A DNA stretch of 64,000 nucleotides, from assembly GCA_964493325.1 (NCBI GenBank), contig CAZBMD010000005.1:30225-94224 (forward strand), written 5' to 3'. Source of the stretch: CAZBMD01 sp964493325 (GTDB taxonomy: Bacteria; Babelota; Babeliae; Babelales; RVW-14). Positions 62,222 to 64,000 of this stretch are shown here, piece by piece. Both the position numbers and the translations under genes were made by a program. The notes under the pieces were generated by a model. It ran no database searches and was not told the origin of the DNA. It saw only the letters and a program-made list of their open reading frames with translations. The stretch's first letter is position 1, and every line of letters starts with the position of its first letter.

Positions 62222-63097
62222 ATGAAAAATATTACACTTTCTATTCTGCTTTCTCTTTCAGTTTTCTCAACCCAGATTATAACAACAATGCCAGTCCTTG
62301 ATGAAAATCAACTAGAATCTTTAAAACATGACATTCAACCAACTTTTTCTGAAGAGCAACAAGCATTTCTTCATACCATTTCCAAAGAAAACATAGCGCA
62401 ACTTATTCCTTTTATGAACCTATACAGCTTTCCTGATAGTTTCAGCTCTAAGGAAATAACAAACATCTACGACAATCTCATAAAAATATCTCTTGGGGAT
62501 GATTTTTTTAAAGAGTTTGATTTATCTTTTTATCGATCAATCGCGCATGCTTTATTAAAAATGACAGAGTTCGATCTAGACAATCCAACCATAAATGAGC
62601 TTATGCAGGAAATCAAAAATTATCTCAACATAGCTATCAATCCTTCTGTAGGATACACTTTTTTACATAAAGCAATAATTGCAGGAAATATCAGTCTAGT
62701 AGATTTAATCATTCAAACAAATAGCGCAGATCTTATAGCTGGAGACGCTTATGGCAATACACCGCTTCACCTTGCTGCATTAACATGGACACAATCAAGA
62801 AACACAAATCTTAAGACACATGTGGAAACAACTAAGATATTTGAACTGCTCTTGAAAGCTTTAACGGCACAAAACATTGCTTTAAGAACCAGAAATAATG
62901 ACAACCACACTCCTCTTGCTTTTATACGAGATAGCGATAATAAAATTTTAAAAATTTTCTCACAATTTGGATTTGAAAGAACTGAAGATGATTCCTTTGA
63001 AGAATCTTCCTACAATATTTCTATCGAATCAACAGAAAGAGATGAAGTATCAGATTTCAAACTGAGCGATTATTTTCACGCAGAAGAATTGAATTAA
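62222..63097 (+). CDS. Secreted ankyrin-repeat protein, paralogue 3
   Basis: 291 aa, more divergent than the other two. A signal peptide covers about 1-22. The shared helical domain includes I-S-K-E-N-I-A-Q-L-I-P-F-M. Ankyrin units read G-Y-T-F-L-H-K-A-I-I-A-G-N and G-N-T-P-L-H-L-A-A-L. The C terminus is acidic (E-D-D-S-F-E-E-S). AAGGAA lies upstream of the ATG. The gene has its own promoter and ends at a strong hairpin. Confidence 0.83.
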   Translation: MKNITLSILLSLSVFSTQIITTMPVLDENQLESLKHDIQPTFSEEQQAFLHTISKENIAQLIPFMNLYSFPDSFSSKEITNIYDNLIKISLGDDFFKEFDLSFYRSIAHALLKMTEFDLDNPTINELMQEIKNYLNIAINPSVGYTFLHKAIIAGNISLVDLIIQTNSADLIAGDAYGNTPLHLAALTWTQSRNTNLKTHVETTKIFELLLKALTAQNIALRTRNNDNHTPLAFIRDSDNKILKIFSQFGFERTEDDSFEESSYNISIESTERDEVSDFKLSDYFHAEELN

Positions 63098-63133
63098 AGC
63101 ATACTGCTTTCAAACACTGCTTATCTTAAAATT

Positions 63134-63167
63134 TTTTGCAGCTCTTAAGCTTTTAAGAGCTGCAAAA
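63134..63167. terminator. Bidirectional terminator
   Basis: A perfect 15-bp stem (TTTTGCAGCTCTTAA and its complement) with a 4-nt loop between the convergent ankyrin and GNAT-like genes; T-runs on both strands. Confidence 0.75.
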
Positions 63168-63176
63168 TTCAATGTA

Positions 63177-63794
63177 TTAGTTAAATTTAAACTGATAAAC
63201 ATGTAGTTTATCAACCATATTTTTTCTTATTTTATTGCATAGTTCATCACTCGTTTGTGTAAAACCTAAGTTTAATAATAAGGCTCCACGATCAGGACGA
63301 TCTTTTGAGGCTGTTATAACAAAACTCTCTGCTGTCGGAAAATGACCGCGTAAAACCTGAAAATAATTTTCAAAAAACTGCTCAAGGTTATACTTTGCAA
63401 ATAACACTGTAGTAAAAAAACTGCTAATAAAATCAACTTCTCCTCCCTCAACTCCCCACTCTCCCTCAATGAATTGCACGATCCCCATACCAATCAAACG
63501 TTCTCCGTCATAGAACTTGAGAAATAAGCACTCTTGTGGATTTTTATCAAAAATCGCTCTCGCTCTCTCATACTCCTCAAGTAATGATTCTCGTTGGGAT
63601 TCTCCATGGGATGCAATGGTAAAGGCTTGAGCTTCTACCCAATGCTGATCATTCGCTTGTTCAATCTGAGCAATCACTATATCTGCATTTGCGGTATCAT
63701 CATAATACAATATTTTAGCAGTAAACACTGATTGTAAAGCGCTAACACTTACCATAGAAACAAGCAACACCAATTTGTAAGGGCATAACTTCAT
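63177..63794 (-). CDS. Exported GNAT-like acetyltransferase
   Basis: 205 aa. A signal peptide ends near A-L-Q-S-V-F-T-A. GNAT-type features are the strand-turn Y-D-G-E-R-L-I-G-M-G-I-V-Q-F, a helix near N-L-E-Q-F-F-E-N-Y-F and the C-terminal R-G-A-L-L-L-N-L-G-F, followed by a strand Y-Q-F-K-F-N. The acetyl-CoA loop is not clear, so catalysis is unproven. GAGGAG precedes the ATG. It is the second or third exported GNAT-like protein of the region. Confidence 0.6.
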   Translation of the reverse strand: MKLCPYKLVLLVSMVSVSALQSVFTAKILYYDDTANADIVIAQIEQANDQHWVEAQAFTIASHGESQRESLLEEYERARAIFDKNPQECLFLKFYDGERLIGMGIVQFIEGEWGVEGGEVDFISSFFTTVLFAKYNLEQFFENYFQVLRGHFPTAESFVITASKDRPDRGALLLNLGFTQTSDELCNKIRKNMVDKLHVYQFKFN

Positions 63795-63932
63795 ACAACG
63801 CTCCTCGACACATAAAATGTTAAGATGACAGTCGACACTCTTAAAGATGTATCACGCGACCCTAGAAACTACAAGAAACTGGGAATCAAAATAAAGAGTA
63901 AAGAAATTGCAATCTTCCATGTGAACAAGAAA

Positions 63933-63966
63933 AAAGCCCCCGAGTTTTTATACTCAGGGGCTTTTG
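63933..63966 (-). terminator. Rho-independent terminator after 5S rRNA
   Basis: AAAAGCCC and GGGCTTTT form an outer stem with inner GAGT/ACTC pairs, then T-rich sequence on the minus strand. It directly follows the 5S rRNA 3' end. Confidence 0.75.
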
Positions 63967-63974
63967 TAATTTAA

Positions 63975-64000
63975 TCCTGGCAGTACCTATCTTTCCGGGC
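63975..64000 (-). rRNA. rrf: 5S rRNA, 3' end (rest outside window)
   Basis: The reverse complement reads GAAAGATAGGTACTGCCAGG, matching the conserved 3' end of bacterial 5S rRNA (GAGAGTAGG...CTGCCAGG). Only the last 26 bases lie in the window. The rRNA operon is on the minus strand and ends at the terminator just downstream. Confidence 0.75.

Overview
The window looks like part of the chromosome of a Gram-negative bacterium that depends on a host. The best guess is Candidatus Dependentiae (TM6) or a similar protist-associated intracellular lineage. This is inferred from content, not from a marker-gene search. LPS heptosyltransferase, a TolC-family channel and many Sec-type signal peptides indicate a double membrane. 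Many exported proteins carry eukaryote-like modules: cPLA2-type phospholipase, MIR, farnesoic-acid-methyltransferase-like (FAMeT, PF12248), tectonin propellers, ankyrin repeats, a kinase-like fold, a caspase-like fold and a macro-like fold. Housekeeping genes are few and scattered. The DNA is AT-rich. No insertion sequence, prophage or CRISPR array was seen.

Layout. 1-5.05 kb: one truncated and two complete exported cPLA2-like phospholipases and a membrane HExxH protease. 5.0-9 kb: ruvB, tRNA-Lys, tRNA-Leu, a trigger-factor-like chaperone, then rpmH-rnpA-yidD. 9-14.4 kb: M16 peptidase, heptosyltransferase and TolC-family protein. 14.5-19.5 kb: macro-like membrane protein, a palindromic repeat, dcd, thyA-folA, a membrane protein and a nitroreductase.

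19.5-48 kb is the striking part. Nine minus-strand genes encode large exported proteins built from shared parts in varying combinations: signal peptide or anchor, Ala-rich coiled coil or Pro-rich stalk, beta-trefoil or MIR, FAMeT-like domain, tectonin propeller, and (in all but one clearly) a histone-H1-like Lys/Ala/Ser tail. This array is interrupted by three tandem small membrane proteins, asnS and a caspase-like protein. One member contains a 100-N assembly gap in a 15-bp tandem repeat; its correct C-terminal frame can be recovered from the flanking sequence.

48-56 kb: two unknown secreted proteins, a membrane-anchored MutS-family ATPase, a possible degenerate GNAT, a membrane kinase-like protein, a VOC protein, a secreted GNAT and a membrane protein. 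56-59.6 kb: a polar amino-acid ABC transporter operon ending in an alpha/beta hydrolase. 60-63.8 kb: three secreted ankyrin proteins (two with matching promoters), an HD-hydrolase remnant and another exported GNAT-like protein. The right edge cuts into a minus-strand 5S rRNA gene.

Taken together, the genes suggest a cell that keeps basic replication, translation and thymidylate functions and spends most of this region on exported proteins likely to act on host membranes, glycans, proteins or nucleic acids.
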